A DNA stretch of 64,000 nt from Fulvia fulva (GCF_020509005.1 NC_063019.1:4092001-4156000); one strand, 5' to 3'. Positions 11,046-21,300 are shown, numbered from the stretch's first letter. Notes: a model not told the origin generated them from the sequence alone. Translations and numbers: made by a program.

Positions 11046-11588
11046 TCAGACATCTGCAACGCATCCTCCATCGAGGTTCCAGGCGAGCAAATTGACAGCC
11101 AGACCGATGCAGAGCCAAATAAGGAGCCCGATTCCGAGAACGCTCGGGACACTTTCAATCATCCTGACAAATGTCTTCGCGCCACCGTTGCCATTTCTGC
11201 GCCTCTTGGCGGCCCGCCTCCTCTCTTTGCGGACCTGGCATGCCCAATCCCAGCGTGCTTTGCCGGCCGCGACCCGATATGTCAGCGATGCAGATTCTGT
11301 GGTGAGCAGCGACATGATCGCAGCATCCCAAGTCGAGGGCTGTAGGACAATCCTATCGCTTCCCACAATCATCTCTAGGCTGTCGAACTGCACACGATCC
11401 TCGTCCTCGACGTATATTCGTCGACCTTCCATTGCTACCACTAGCTTGTCAATCGCTTGGTAGTGTGACATTGTTGGCTTGAGCAAGAGAAGACTGTGTT
11501 CCTCTGCCAAGACTTTGCCATATTCGATGCAACCAATTCTTTGCGGATCTGCCTTGCCGACCGCATGGTGGATAAGTGTGACTTTCAC
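11046..11588 (-). CDS. Hypothetical single-pass membrane protein
   Basis: A 180-codon frame. The first in-frame ATG is at 11469-11471 (about 141 aa), but the upstream codons also look protein-like, so an upstream exon is possible. A basic stretch (RKERRRAAKRRR, residues about 120-131 of the frame) precedes a single hydrophobic helix near the C-terminus (VLGIGLLIWLCIGLAVNLLAW). That arrangement suggests a tail-anchored or C-terminally anchored membrane protein with its N-terminus in the cytosol. I recognise no family. It lies about 250 bp from the left end of the hAT element, so its promoter region may have been altered by that insertion. Confidence 0.45.
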   Translation of the reverse strand: MKVTLIHHAVGKADPQRIGCIEYGKVLAEEHSLLLLKPTMSHYQAIDKLVVAMEGRRIYVEDEDRVQFDSLEMIVGSDRIVLQPSTWDAAIMSLLTTESASLTYRVAAGKARWDWACQVRKERRRAAKRRRNGNGGAKTFVRMIESVPSVLGIGLLIWLCIGLAVNLLAWNLDGGCVADV

Positions 11589-11842
11589 CGGTCGAGCCTT
11601 GAGACCTGTCGTGGCAGGGGCGTGTGCGACTTGCTGGTCAGCCTGATGTCCAGCTCTTCACCACACTCAACATACCTTCATCCTCGTCAGAATCTGATGC
11701 AATGCTCGAAGACGACCGACTGGCCGTTGAATTTGACCGGACTCTTCGGTAGCCGCAGAAGGTGTTGCGGGATGGCGGTGGAGTCCTGGAAGGTATTCTC
11801 CGATATGCACAGGACCCGCCGTCGGACTCGCAGTCCGCAACC

Positions 11843-11864
11843 CAGTGAGCTTATTGGTATGGTT
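11843..11864 (+). repeat. Left terminal inverted repeat of the hAT element
   Basis: Starts CAGTGAGC and pairs with 44013-44034 in inverted orientation, 20 of 22 positions matching (differences at the ninth and twelfth bases). Confidence 0.75.
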
Positions 11865-12123
11865 GCTAATGGTTAGTGGTGCTAACCGGTGGTTATTGGT
11901 TGGTTGTGGTGACCTCGCTGTCGCTGTTGGTGATCTAGTGGTGAGGTACCTCACTGCCCTTGGTAACCAGATCTATATATAGCCTGGAGCCCGTATCTAA
12001 GCCGCTCCAGTAGGATGCTGATCCGCAGTTGGTACACGCTAAATTAGCATGATCTTGGAGTCGCGTACCTACGCTTTTTGCGTGTATATTCACCTCTCTT
12101 TCTTTCACCTTACTGTCGCTACA

Positions 12124-12985
12124 ATGCCTTTCGCATAGCTATTATTTACCAACAATCGAGCCCTAGCATCTGATATTATAACCCTCTCTTTGAAGAACCT
12201 AGACTTCTATCCGGATAAGCACAAGGACTGCTTCAAGCTCTATAGTAAAGAGTATACGCGTAAGAAGGCGATATAGTCGAAAGGGACGCGTAAACGGACC
12301 TCTCCGGTATAGTAACATAGCGAGTCGTTAATACGGCACGATAATAGTAGGGAGGTATATTCTTACTAGACCTATAAGCTAGAGGGTAAGCCTTAAGAAC
12401 TGCCTATAGTTAACGGTAATTAAGGGCCACTTTCTTACCTTACTATCTATAGATTAAATGAGTAGGGTTAGTCTATTACCGTTGTTAAAGAGCCTATTAT
12501 TAATCCGGCGTAGACGACTTTAATCTAGGCGTTAGTCTCAAGTTTAACAAATTGAAGCAACTACTTATCCGATAGATTATATACTACTATATCGCCTTCC
12601 GTATAGTCGAGAACGCCTACTTTCGAGAGCTTATTTATTACCTATCGTAGAATATTAGATAGTATCTACTACGCGCCGGCGCGACTATTCTAAAGTATAT
12701 ACTCTATAAGTACAAGAACTAGAAGGCGAAGTTAATCTAGGAGATATTAAAGGTACTAAGCGATATTTATATCTTATTCGACGTCTAGACCTCTCCTAAT
12801 TATCGCGCTATTGTCTCGGTTTATACCTATTATATCTCTACTCGAGGCAAGCGTTATACTAAGCTCTTAGCGTTTGAGCGACTACGTAGTAACTATACTA
12901 GCGCGAATATTATAGACACTATGAAACAGGTATAGTATATATACGTATAGAAGTTAGGATAGGTAATAGGGAACGAGGAAGGACT
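12124..12985 (+). pseudogene. hAT transposase, N-terminal part (RIP-mutated)
   Basis: Translation with stops ignored, and with at least one frame change, gives a recognisable hAT transposase N-terminus. A BED-finger-like region lies at about 12170-12420. From about 12544 a different frame carries FRIVENAYFRELI, TSPNYRAIVSVYTYYI and LLAFERLRSNYTSANI, which match the conserved WTSPN block and its neighbours in the family. Most interruptions are TAG where the family has Trp or Gln, as expected from G-to-A or C-to-T at CpA/TpG. The block breaks off after KLG*VIGN, where an intact protein would continue with an acidic DNA-strand-transfer region. The next transposase block lies about 22 kb away. 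Non-functional. Confidence 0.75.
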
Positions 12986-13279
12986 AATATAGTATTCGAC
13001 GGTATATAGTAGAATAGCTTTTAGTTATAAAGGTATCTCTTCCCTAGGATTAGAGATATAGTCTCTTATACCTATATAGGGGGAATCTAGATCTCTAGCC
13101 CCTACTCCTTTCCCGCCGCCTAAGCGGTTTTACCTACGCTTTACTATACGACGACGATCTCTATAGTAGTCTCGTACTAACGCTATACTAGTGTCTCGAC
13201 TAATACGATATACCTACCGACCTATATTCGTAATACTCCTACTTAGGTCGTAAGGTAGAGAACAATTGTTCCTACTATA

Positions 13280-13729
13280 CTAGCTATAGCTATTATATAA
13301 AGGTCTAGAACTAGAGACCGGCTAGTAGTTTAGTTAAACTATCTATAACTATCTCCTTAGTATAGTAGTACTCTACTTTAATCTTTCTCTACTACTAGAG
13401 GTGCCTAATATAGTTATAGATAACATTAATATACTTAGATCTTTCGTAGATATAGGCGTCCTTAACTAAGGTTAGAGCCGCCTAATTGTTCCCTATAAGA
13501 CGTACTAGCTATAGTTCGTCGACGGTACTCTTATTAGCTAAGACTATTAGTTAGAAAGAGTAGTCTCCTACTAAGCCTAGGCATTTTATTTCTCGGAGAA
13601 CGGCCGCTAGGAATTAGGACTACTTTATAGTAGCGTTTATTACTATAAACTCTACCTCTATAGTCGAGGTTACTATAGACTTCTACTTCTTACTTATCTA
13701 AGATATAAGGGTACTATATACTAGCTAGA
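13280..13729 (-). pseudogene. Ty1/copia RNase H remnant (RIP-mutated)
   Basis: Reading the minus strand from about 13729 down gives a copia-type RNase H / polyprotein C-terminus with only Trp/Gln-to-stop changes: IS*ISKK*KSIVTSTIEVEF, then a stretch ending KDAYIYERSKYINVIYNYI, then KIKVEYYYTKEIVIDSLTK. These correspond to the SSKKQ..STEAE, HxxxxxKHIDI.YHFIR and VEYIPTKE..AD.LTK blocks of the family. The element is cut at 13714-13729 by LINE A. The bases between about 12990 and 13280 would be its 3' LTR, but I cannot delimit it. The upstream two thirds of the polyprotein are not recognisable in this window. Confidence 0.7.
13714..13729. repeat. Target-site duplication of LINE A (left copy)
   Basis: CTATATACTAGCTAGA occurs here and again at 30026-30041, immediately after the ATCT-repeat tail of LINE A. 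The first C may belong to the tail, leaving 15 bp. Confidence 0.75.
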
Positions 13730-15450
13730 ATCGACGGAGCTTTTTTTATCGATCTCTACGCCAAAACAAGACACATTCGAAAGCTCTTATAAAGGCTATT
13801 CTAACGATATATAAAGCAGGCCACTGCCCCTAGGACTAAGGGAGTTCTACCTTATTCAATCTAGACAGCTTGAAGCTCTCCTCACCCTGTTTCTTTAGCT
13901 CTAAACGCCGCGGAGGTGCCTAGCTATATTAGGCAACTCCTAGGTAATAGTAGCCTAGGCTACGGTACTAACGGCGCCTACGGCCCTATAGGCGAAGCCC
14001 CCCTAAGACAACTAGTAGCAACTTATAGAGGACGCAAAAAGTATAGAAACTAACGATCAGCTCCCTTACCGGTCTCTATAGGTAATAATCACTTAGCTAC
14101 GTACGGCGCTTGTACTATCGTATTACCGAGGGCAATAAGAAATGAGGACGACGTCCTAGGCGATTAGTAAGGCCACCCGGAATCAACACCCCTATAGCTA
14201 GGCATCGGTCGCGGTATCGATACTAGGCCCCCGCCTAACGTACGATGTAGTTACGATCCGCATTATAGCAAAGGAAGACTAGGCCGAAGTTACGAAGCTA
14301 TCGAACAAGGAGCTCGCCTAACGAATTAACTAACTAGGGGTGGTCGTAGTGAACTAACAGTCTAACGGCACTCTACAGATCTATACTAGCTCTACTACTA
14401 CTAGGAGGCACCTAGAGGTATAGCTATAGTAGGCATCTAAGGTTACGGTATTAGCGAAGGTCTTAACGAAACAATTTACGATCCTAGTCTACGACATGCC
14501 TAAGGAGTTTGACCTAACTAACTAGGGTCACCTACGCGCTCTCTAAGAGGACAACCCGGTCACTCTTAACTCTCTAATCTAGAAGGCGACTTGGCTCTAT
14601 AGGAAATAGCTAGAAGGCAAGAAGGCCTCGGCGCTAATAGTATAGCTATAAGACGCGAAAGCGGCGGATCTAGCGATAGAACAAGGCCTAGTCTAGTAAT
14701 ATAGCCTCAAGATAGTAGAAAAGCACTCCTTATCCTTTCGTGTCCTCTAATGCTTCAAATGCTAACAGTATAGACACCAAACCTACACGTATATAAACAA
14801 GTAGGCCTACTCGAACTATATAGGAGACTATATGTCTAGGGACTATATATCGACTACGAGACGGTACGCGAACTGTCCGGGGTACTACCTATCGTATAGT
14901 ACGGAATGCCTATAGCGGAAACTAGCGAAAAACAAGGCAATTACAAACAGAACCGTCGCCCTAAGATTCTACGGCGACCGTAAGGCTAGCCTATACCGGA
15001 ACTAACTAGCGGCGGTCGGGCATAAGCGCCCTAGGGCCGAGAACGATATAAAGGATACGTAACCTAGGGCGTACGGGAGGCTACGTGCTCTACTAGCTAC
15101 GGCGAGGGAATCTAACTAGGCCCGGCTCCCCTTTAGTATATAGCCGATAGGCGTAGACTAGGACGTATAGGGTAGTAGGACATAGGACGATATAGAGGAA
15201 ATGATTGTCGATGCCGATAACTAGCCTCGACACGCTTAGTATTATCTAGTATAACGTTAACTATAGCAAGGATATAGTCTAGAACTATTTCCTACACGAG
15301 GCGGACCCGCGCGTCCACTACGTCCTTATAATCTAGGAGCTATAGATGAACCCGTACTATAAGAGACTAACGACCTATAAGTTACTAGGCTATACGACAT
15401 GCCTACGAGGCGACGGTAGACCCCGTACGTGCTTCTATATTAGTAAGGAC
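13730..15450 (+). mobile_element. LINE A, 5' segment (Tad-like non-LTR retrotransposon, RIP-mutated)
   Basis: First of three segments of one LINE broken by two later insertions. It contains the decayed ORF1 (about 13860-15180), a gag-like protein with a zinc-knuckle remnant at about 14750-14790 (C-x2-C pattern around CFKC). The start of ORF2 is at ATG 15211, where the N-terminus LSIIQYNVNYSKDIVQ matches residues 7-22 of the intact ORF2 of LINE C (LSIIQYNVNRSKDKVQ). ORF2 runs on to FYISKD at 15450, where the intact gypsy element interrupts it. Stops are almost all TAG replacing Trp or Gln. Non-functional. Confidence 0.8.
15446..15450. repeat. Target-site duplication of the intact gypsy element (left)
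   Basis: AGGAC here and at 21743-21747 directly flank the TG..CA ends of the element. Confidence 0.9.
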
Positions 15451-15970
15451 TGTCATGGTCTCCCCACAGAGTGTACAGAAGGTGGGGACAGAAGAGCCTC
15501 AGAGTGCTCAGAAGTCGTCAAGAAGTGACAGTCCAGCTTGGTGTGTGAGCGCCAAGAATCACATGCCCCGCAACATTCGCTACGGGACCCAGCCCTCCAA
15601 ATTCACCCCTCTACCAAACCTTGACAGATTCACTTCGGCTCGTGACTGTGTGACTCACGGCACTCCCGCGAGCACCCGCGACTGCGCTGGACCCTGGAAG
15701 AAGCACGTGGAAGACTCGGAACGTAGGGCAGGTTGGAATAAGGTTTTGAGCAAAGCTGCTGAGCGCGGCTTCGCACGGGTTAGCCCTGTTGATGCGGGGA
15801 CACGCACTCGCGAGGGTCGCGTATAAATATCTGGCCTTCCCCAGGCCTCTCTTGCTTTCTTCGTCTTTTGTTTTGTGTAGCAATCATACCATACCCTTTT
15901 GCATCTGCACTTCGCACCTGCATTCTCGCTTTCACCCTTGCATCTTACAGGCCAGGCTCTCGCCCTGACA
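15451..15970 (+). repeat. 5' LTR of the intact gypsy element
   Basis: Begins TGTCATGG and ends CCCTGACA. A TATA box (GTATAAATAT at 15821-15830) marks the U3 promoter. The start of R is presumably 25-40 bp downstream, in the CT-rich stretch. Confidence 0.92.
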
Positions 15971-16012
15971 TCACAAAAGACCAACAAACCGTCAACCACT
16001 CGAGTCATCCTC

Positions 16013-17173
16013 ATGGGTGACCACGCCACCGATAGAGGTGTCAACCTCGACAACCAAGACACTCCATTCCACTTCAGTGAGTGGACTGACATCCCCTTCT
16101 CGAACGCCGCTGCCTTCGGTGCCTGGGCAAACGCCAACCCCGACACCGCCTACGCTCTCATCAACCGCACCGTCTCCTCTTTCCGCGAGACCGCCCAGCA
16201 GGTCGAGCAAGCAAACAACCAAGCAACATACCTTCAAGGTATTGTGAACACCTTCCAGAACCTCGCCCCGCACGCCGACGACAACCGCCGCCAGCACTTC
16301 TCCAAGAAGGTCAACGACCCAGACGAGTTCGACGGCAACAAGAGCAAGTTTGAGGCATTTGAGACACAGCTCACCATCAAGCTGTTGGCTAATGCCGACC
16401 ACTTTCCGCAAGAGAAGGACAAAGTCACGTACGTCTTCTCCCTCCTTCGGGGAGACGCCGCGGCTCAGGTACAACACTACATCGACAACGCCACGCAGAC
16501 TATCGGCTGCCCGGACGTCCTCACCTTGATGCAGGACCTCCGTGCTGCCTTTGGTGATCCAGACCGTAGAGCCACCGCCCAGAACGCCATCCACAACCTC
16601 CTCCAGAAGAACAAGAGCTTCGCCGAGTACCTCGCGGCCTTCAACCGCGACATCGGGTTCACCGGCTACAACGAAGAGACCAAGAAGAGCACTCTCCGCC
16701 GTGGTTTGTCAGCAGAGCTTCTTCGAGCCCTCGAGGACAAGGACGTCGGTGCTATGAGCTTCCGTGAGCTCGTCGAGACCTGCCAGCGCCTCGACTCCAA
16801 CATGAAACACACCGCCTCTCTCCTCGCTTCCCGTTCTCAAGGTCGTCAGCCTCGTGGTCCCGGAAGCCACTTCGCTGCTCCACTAGGCGCCGCCGCTCCT
16901 ACGGCTCTCCCTCCCGTCTCTGTAGGTGACGCTATGGATCTCAGCGCTGGTGCCGCCGTCCCTCGAGTCCAGGGCCTCGTCAACGGTAAGCTCACTCCCG
17001 AAGAGAAGCTTCGCCGTCGCCAGGCCGGACTCTGCACCTACTGCGGCGGTCCAGGCCACATCGCAGCCAACTGTCCGCAGCTCGCTGCCCGTAACGCCCG
17101 CAACCCGGTTCGCGGCGCTGTCGGCGCTATCGAGCCTGCTCCTGCTGCTCCCGCTGAGCAGGAAAAAGCCTAG
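16013..17173 (+). CDS. gag: Gag polyprotein of the intact gypsy element
   Basis: Capsid/nucleocapsid protein of 386 aa. The frame is open from 15899, inside the LTR, but ATG 16013 is the first one after the LTR and fits a normal Gag start (MGDHATDRG). Residues about 100-290 form the retrotransposon Gag region (KVNDPDEFDGNKSKFEAFE.. through LRAAFGDPDRRATAQNAI). A CCHC zinc knuckle, CTYCGGPGHIAANC, near residue 340 binds RNA during packaging. The stop TAG at 17171-17173 overlaps the -1 frame that leads into pol. Confidence 0.9.
   Translation: MGDHATDRGVNLDNQDTPFHFSEWTDIPFSNAAAFGAWANANPDTAYALINRTVSSFRETAQQVEQANNQATYLQGIVNTFQNLAPHADDNRRQHFSKKVNDPDEFDGNKSKFEAFETQLTIKLLANADHFPQEKDKVTYVFSLLRGDAAAQVQHYIDNATQTIGCPDVLTLMQDLRAAFGDPDRRATAQNAIHNLLQKNKSFAEYLAAFNRDIGFTGYNEETKKSTLRRGLSAELLRALEDKDVGAMSFRELVETCQRLDSNMKHTASLLASRSQGRQPRGPGSHFAAPLGAAAPTALPPVSVGDAMDLSAGAAVPRVQGLVNGKLTPEEKLRRRQAGLCTYCGGPGHIAANCPQLAARNARNPVRGAVGAIEPAPAAPAEQEKA
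17158..17173 (+). promoter_or_regulatory. Probable -1 ribosomal frameshift window between gag and pol
   Basis: The pol frame is closed by TGA at 17155-17157 and the gag frame by TAG at 17171-17173. A ribosome can therefore pass from gag to pol only within these 16 bases, by a -1 shift (or +2). They contain GGAAAAAGCC, read GAA AAA GCC in gag, so an AAA-decoding tRNA can re-pair one base back. Gag-pol fusion by -1 slippage is an inference from this geometry; pol has no in-frame ATG near its beginning. Confidence 0.7.
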
Positions 17174-20100
17174 GTCTTCCTCATCGACGCGATGAAGACC
17201 AAGAACAACGTTTACCGAAAGTGAAGAGAGGAAAGAAGTTGAGGATCAATACAGCACAGCTAGACCTGTACGACGAGACGGGCAAGGACCACGCTTGCAA
17301 ACCGTTCGTCACGAATGTAAATATCGGCTCAAAGAAACTCTCTTCTTCCAATCTCACTCTCATGGACACTGGCGCACTAGGCGAGTCTTTTATGGACTAT
17401 AAACTCGCGACCTCTCTCAACCTCGAACCCCAGGAACTGAAGTACCCTCGCACCCTTGAACTCTTTGACGGCACGGAGACTACCACTGGTAAGATTACTC
17501 ATGTTGTACACACGTCAATCACCCTCGGAGGCAAGCGTATGTCGATCACCAGCTTCCTTACGTCCCTACCGCATCAGAAGTTTATCCTCGGCCTCCCCTG
17601 GTTCAGACGACACCGACCTATCATCGACTGGACTTCCCTTACTGTCAGCTTCCCTCCAGAAGTTCCTCCGGCACCTCCGCCTTCTCCGCCGCCTCAGCGC
17701 GGTCCTGAGTATACCAAGATCTTCCAGGTGAACGCCGCTGCCTTCACCACTGCTGCTAAGCAGCCCAAAGCTCAAGTCTTCGCCGCCTCTCTCCGCGATA
17801 TCGACATCGCCCTCGAGAAGCTCGACAAGAAGCGTACACCTACCGACCCTGCTACGAAGGTCCCTCCTTGGGCACACCACATCCTCCACGTATTCGATGC
17901 TAAAGCCGCAGACGAGCTGCCTCCTCATCGCCCTCACGACCACAAGATTGAGCTAGAAGAAGGTGCAGAGACACCGTTCGGACCGTTATATTCCATGTCC
18001 CGAGAAGAGCTTATCGTCCTCAAGAGATACCTCGAAGAGAACCTAAAGAAGGGGTTCATTCGAGCGAGCCGTTCCAGCGCTGGCAGTCCCGTCATGTTCG
18101 TCAAGAAGCCCGGCGGTGGTCTACGCTTCTGCGTAGACTACCGAGGCTTGAACGCTGTTACAAAGAAGAACCGCTACCCAATACCGTTGATTCAGGAGAC
18201 GCTCGAGCGCCTCTCTAAGGCCAAGTACTTCACCAAGCTCGATGTCATCGCTGCGTTCAACAAGTTACGAATGGCAGAAGGACACGAGTATCTCACAGCC
18301 TTCCGTACTCGCTACGGGCTGTTCGAGTCGCTCGTTATGCCCTTCGGCGTTTGTAACGGGCCTAGTACCTTCCAGAACTTCATTAACGACATCCTTCAGG
18401 AGTTCCTCGATCAGTTCTGCACTGCCTACATCGACGACATCCTAGTCTATAGCGAGACCAAGGAGGAGCACCGCGAGCACGTCTGTAAGGTCCTTCAGAA
18501 GCTCGCAGACGCCGGCTTGCAGCTCGACATCGACAAGTGCGAGTTTGAGAAGACCGAAGTCAAGTTCCTTGGTTTGATCATTACCGCAGACGGCATCAAG
18601 ATGGACCAAGAGAAGATCGACGCTATCGTCGAATGGGATGCTCCTACGAACGTCAAAGAGGTCCAGGGTTTCCTAGGCTTTGCCAACTTCTACCGCCGCT
18701 TCATCCACGCATTTTCGGGCGTGGTACGCCCTTTGACGAAGCTCACGCGCAAGGGTGAGAAGTTCGCCTGGACCGACGAATGCCAGGAGGCTTTTGACTT
18801 GCTCAAAGCGAAGTTTGTTAAGAACCCGCTTCTACGGCACTTCGATTTCGAACTGGAGACCCGTGTAGAGACCGACGCATCCGACGGCGTGGTGGGCGGT
18901 GTCCTGCTACAACGCCGCTCGCCTGAATCCCCCTGGTTACCTGTCGCCTTCCTCTCCAAGAAGATGACCGCCACGGAGTGTAACTACGAGATCTACGACA
19001 AGGAGCTTCTCGCCATCGTCAAAGCTTTCGAAGAGTGGCGCCCCGAGCTCGAAGGCTCTGCTATGCCCGTCCAAGTAAGCTCCGACCATAAGAACCTCGT
19101 CTACTTTATGAAGAGCAAGCTGCTCAATCGTCGCCAGGCCCGCTGGAGCGAGTTCCTCTCCCGGTTCAACTTCGTGATCTCGTACACGCCCGGCAAGGCC
19201 AACTCGATGGCCGACGCCCTTACCCGCCGCCCTGGTGACTCTCCAGTTGATCGAAGAGGGGGCCGGCAAATCGCAGGGCAACAAGTCATCAAAGAGCACA
19301 ACCTCTCTTCCGAGCTTCGAGAGTACCTATCGAATGGCCAGCCTACGCTCGCCGCTTCCTTTGCTACTCTCGTGCTCGCTCCTGCCTACCTTGACGAGAG
19401 TGACGATGAATCCGAGCCTGAAGAATACGCCTCGGACGCTGAGGACTTGAACGACGATGAAGAGGGCTCAGTAACGACCGACGGCTCATCCGAATCAGAC
19501 TTTGAGGGGTTTGATAATGAGGAGCAGCCCGAAGGCATCATGGCACGAGTACGAACAGCGTACGATGCCGACATAGACGCCCAAGAGTTAGTTCAGGCCC
19601 TTGAATCTGGCGCGAGGACATTCCCGGGCTTCTCGCTGTCCGAGTGCGAGCTCCAGGAAGGTGTCGTCTACTTCCGTAAGAAGCTTTACGTACCGCAGCC
19701 CGAAGGCTCTAATATCCGAGCTGAGATTCTTCAAATCATCCACGACTCCGCCTCTGGGGGTCACCCAGGCGTAGCCAAGACCCACAAGCTCCTCGCTAGG
19801 TATTACTGGTGGCCGCATTCCTGGAAGGACGTCCGCCGCTACGTGCTGAACTGCGCTGCTTGCCGAAGAGCCAAAGCTAACCGCCACCGTCCCCACGGTC
19901 TCTTGCACCCTCTCCCGGCTCCTGATCGTCCGTGGAAGCACATCACTATGGACTTTATCACCGATCTTCCTCACGGCAAGACCTTCAGCGGCGTGAAAGC
20001 AAAGGCCCTTCTAGTGATCGTGGACCGTCACTCCAAGGACCGGTACATGATCCCGTGCTGGAGCATGACCGCAAAGGAGACTGCTCGCTTGTTCTACGAA

Positions 20101-21300
20101 TTCGTCTGGCGCTTTCAAGGCCTCCCGGATAGCATCACCTCTGACAGAGGCACCCAGTTCATCTCGCACTTCTGGAAGCGTCTGTGTGCTATCCTGGGCA
20201 TCAAGCATAACCTCTCGACCAGTTTTCAGCCACAGACCGACGGCCAGACCGAAATTACGAACGCTATCCTCGAGCAGGTCCTTCGTTGCTTCGTCGACTA
20301 CCACCAGAAGGATTGGCCTCAGCATATCCCTGCGGTGGAGTTCGCTACTCGTAACTGGGACTCGGAGACTACTGGCTACTCTCCCTTCTATACTGCGAGA
20401 GGTTACCACCCTCGTACAGGCATGGAACCAGAAGAACCTCTCCCGCCTACCGAAGACGCAAACGAGCAAGCAGCAGACGAGTTCGCTACTATGCTCTCAC
20501 AGATCCATGAAGAAGTTCACGACGAGATGGTGTACGCACAAGCAATCTACGAGGATCAAGCCAATCGTCGTCGCCAGCCAGCTCCCGACTACCAAGTAGG
20601 CGATATGGTCTACCTCAACTCCAAGAACATCAAGACAGACCGCCCCTCCAAGAAGCTGAACTGGAAGAACCTAGGTCCTTTTGAGATCACCGAGCGTATC
20701 AGTTCACACGCCTACCGTCTAGCTCTTCCTGCGAACATAAAGATCCACGACGTCTTCCATCCCGTACGCCTTCGGCCGTCGGCTGAGGACCCATTCCCGA
20801 ACCAAAACCAAGACATGCCAGGTCCTCCCGATGAAGTAGAAGTCGACGAGCCTGTTAACCTACCTTCTGACGACTATGCCGTCCGCAAGATCCGGGGAAT
20901 CCGCGTAGAGCCCAACGACGTTGAAGGACTACCGCCGATCAAGTATGAAGTCGAATGGCAAGGTTGCCCTGAGTGGGATACCTCATGGGAACCTATCCAA
21001 CATATCATCTTCAATCGTCAAGCAATCGAAGAATACCACGCCCGCGCAGACGGCCCAGAAGTCAACATCGGCAGGCTCTTCGAATCTGAGCTTTTCGACG
21101 GGGCTTACCAATGGTGTATCGACCATGACATCAGGCCTAGGCCTAGTACTGAAGCTGAACATCCTCGATATGTGGAACTACTACGGCTTCGTAGGAACTC
21201 AGCTTTGTTCGGGGGGGGCTACTGTCATGGTCTCCCCACAGAGTGTACAGAAGGTGGGGACAGAAGAGCCTCAGAGTGCTCAGAAGTCGTCAAGAAGTGA
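17158..21300 (+). CDS. pol: Pol polyprotein of the intact gypsy element (protease, RT, RNase H, integrase, chromodomain)
   Basis: About 1380 codons without a stop, reached from gag by -1 frameshift. In order: aspartic protease (LMDTGALGESF at about 17360); reverse transcriptase (FCVDYRGLNAVTKKNRYP at about 18130; active site YIDDILVYS at about 18430); RNase H (ETDASDGVVGGVL at about 18870); integrase with its HHCC zinc-binding region (HDSASGGHPG .. CAACRRAK at about 19740-19880); catalytic core (MDFITDLPH, SDRGTQFISHFW); and C-terminal chromodomain (VRKIRGIRV .. YEVEWQGCPEWDTSWEP at about 20880-21000). The chromodomain places it in the chromoviruses, whose integrase is thought to be steered to methylated histone H3. 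The ORF runs 26 codons into the 3' LTR before its TGA. Confidence 0.93.
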   Translation, partial: AGKSLGLPHRRDEDQEQRLPKVKRGKKLRINTAQLDLYDETGKDHACKPFVTNVNIGSKKLSSSNLTLMDTGALGESFMDYKLATSLNLEPQELKYPRTLELFDGTETTTGKITHVVHTSITLGGKRMSITSFLTSLPHQKFILGLPWFRRHRPIIDWTSLTVSFPPEVPPAPPPSPPPQRGPEYTKIFQVNAAAFTTAAKQPKAQVFAASLRDIDIALEKLDKKRTPTDPATKVPPWAHHILHVFDAKAADELPPHRPHDHKIELEEGAETPFGPLYSMSREELIVLKRYLEENLKKGFIRASRSSAGSPVMFVKKPGGGLRFCVDYRGLNAVTKKNRYPIPLIQETLERLSKAKYFTKLDVIAAFNKLRMAEGHEYLTAFRTRYGLFESLVMPFGVCNGPSTFQNFINDILQEFLDQFCTAYIDDILVYSETKEEHREHVCKVLQKLADAGLQLDIDKCEFEKTEVKFLGLIITADGIKMDQEKIDAIVEWDAPTNVKEVQGFLGFANFYRRFIHAFSGVVRPLTKLTRKGEKFAWTDECQEAFDLLKAKFVKNPLLRHFDFELETRVETDASDGVVGGVLLQRRSPESPWLPVAFLSKKMTATECNYEIYDKELLAIVKAFEEWRPELEGSAMPVQVSSDHKNLVYFMKSKLLNRRQARWSEFLSRFNFVISYTPGKANSMADALTRRPGDSPVDRRGGRQIAGQQVIKEHNLSSELREYLSNGQPTLAASFATLVLAPAYLDESDDESEPEEYASDAEDLNDDEEGSVTTDGSSESDFEGFDNEEQPEGIMARVRTAYDADIDAQELVQALESGARTFPGFSLSECELQEGVVYFRKKLYVPQPEGSNIRAEILQIIHDSASGGHPGVAKTHKLLARYYWWPHSWKDVRRYVLNCAACRRAKANRHRPHGLLHPLPAPDRPWKHITMDFITDLPHGKTFSGVKAKALLVIVDRHSKDRYMIPCWSMTAKETARLFYEFVWRFQGLPDSITSDRGTQFISHFWKRLCAILGIKHNLSTSFQPQTDGQTEITNAILEQVLRCFVDYHQKDWPQHIPAVEFATRNWDSETTGYSPFYTARGYHPRTGMEPEEPLPPTEDANEQAADEFATMLSQIHEEVHDEMVYAQAIYEDQANRRRQPAPDYQVGDMVYLNSKNIKTDRPSKKLNWKNLGPFEITERISSHAYRLALPANIKIHDVFHPVRLRPSAEDPFPNQNQDMPGPPDEVEVDEPVNLPSDDYAVRKIRGIRVEPNDVEGLPPIKYEVEWQGCPEWDTSWEPIQHIIFNRQAIEEYHARADGPEVNIGRLFESELFDGAYQWCIDHDIRPRPSTEAEHPRYVELLRLRRNSALFGGGYCHGLPTECTEGGDRRASECSEVVKK
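21211..21222 (+). other. Polypurine tract of the intact gypsy element
   Basis: Eight consecutive G followed by CTAC directly before the 3' LTR start at 21223, the expected place for plus-strand priming. Confidence 0.6.

Noticed and set aside
15346..15528. Short plus frame crossing from LINE A into the gypsy LTR
   Set aside because: It spans a retroelement junction and is a chance fusion of decayed LINE ORF2 with LTR sequence.
18937..20469. Long minus-strand open frames opposite the gypsy pol gene
   Set aside because: They are mirror frames of a well-supported pol ORF, carry no domain and follow its codon bias.
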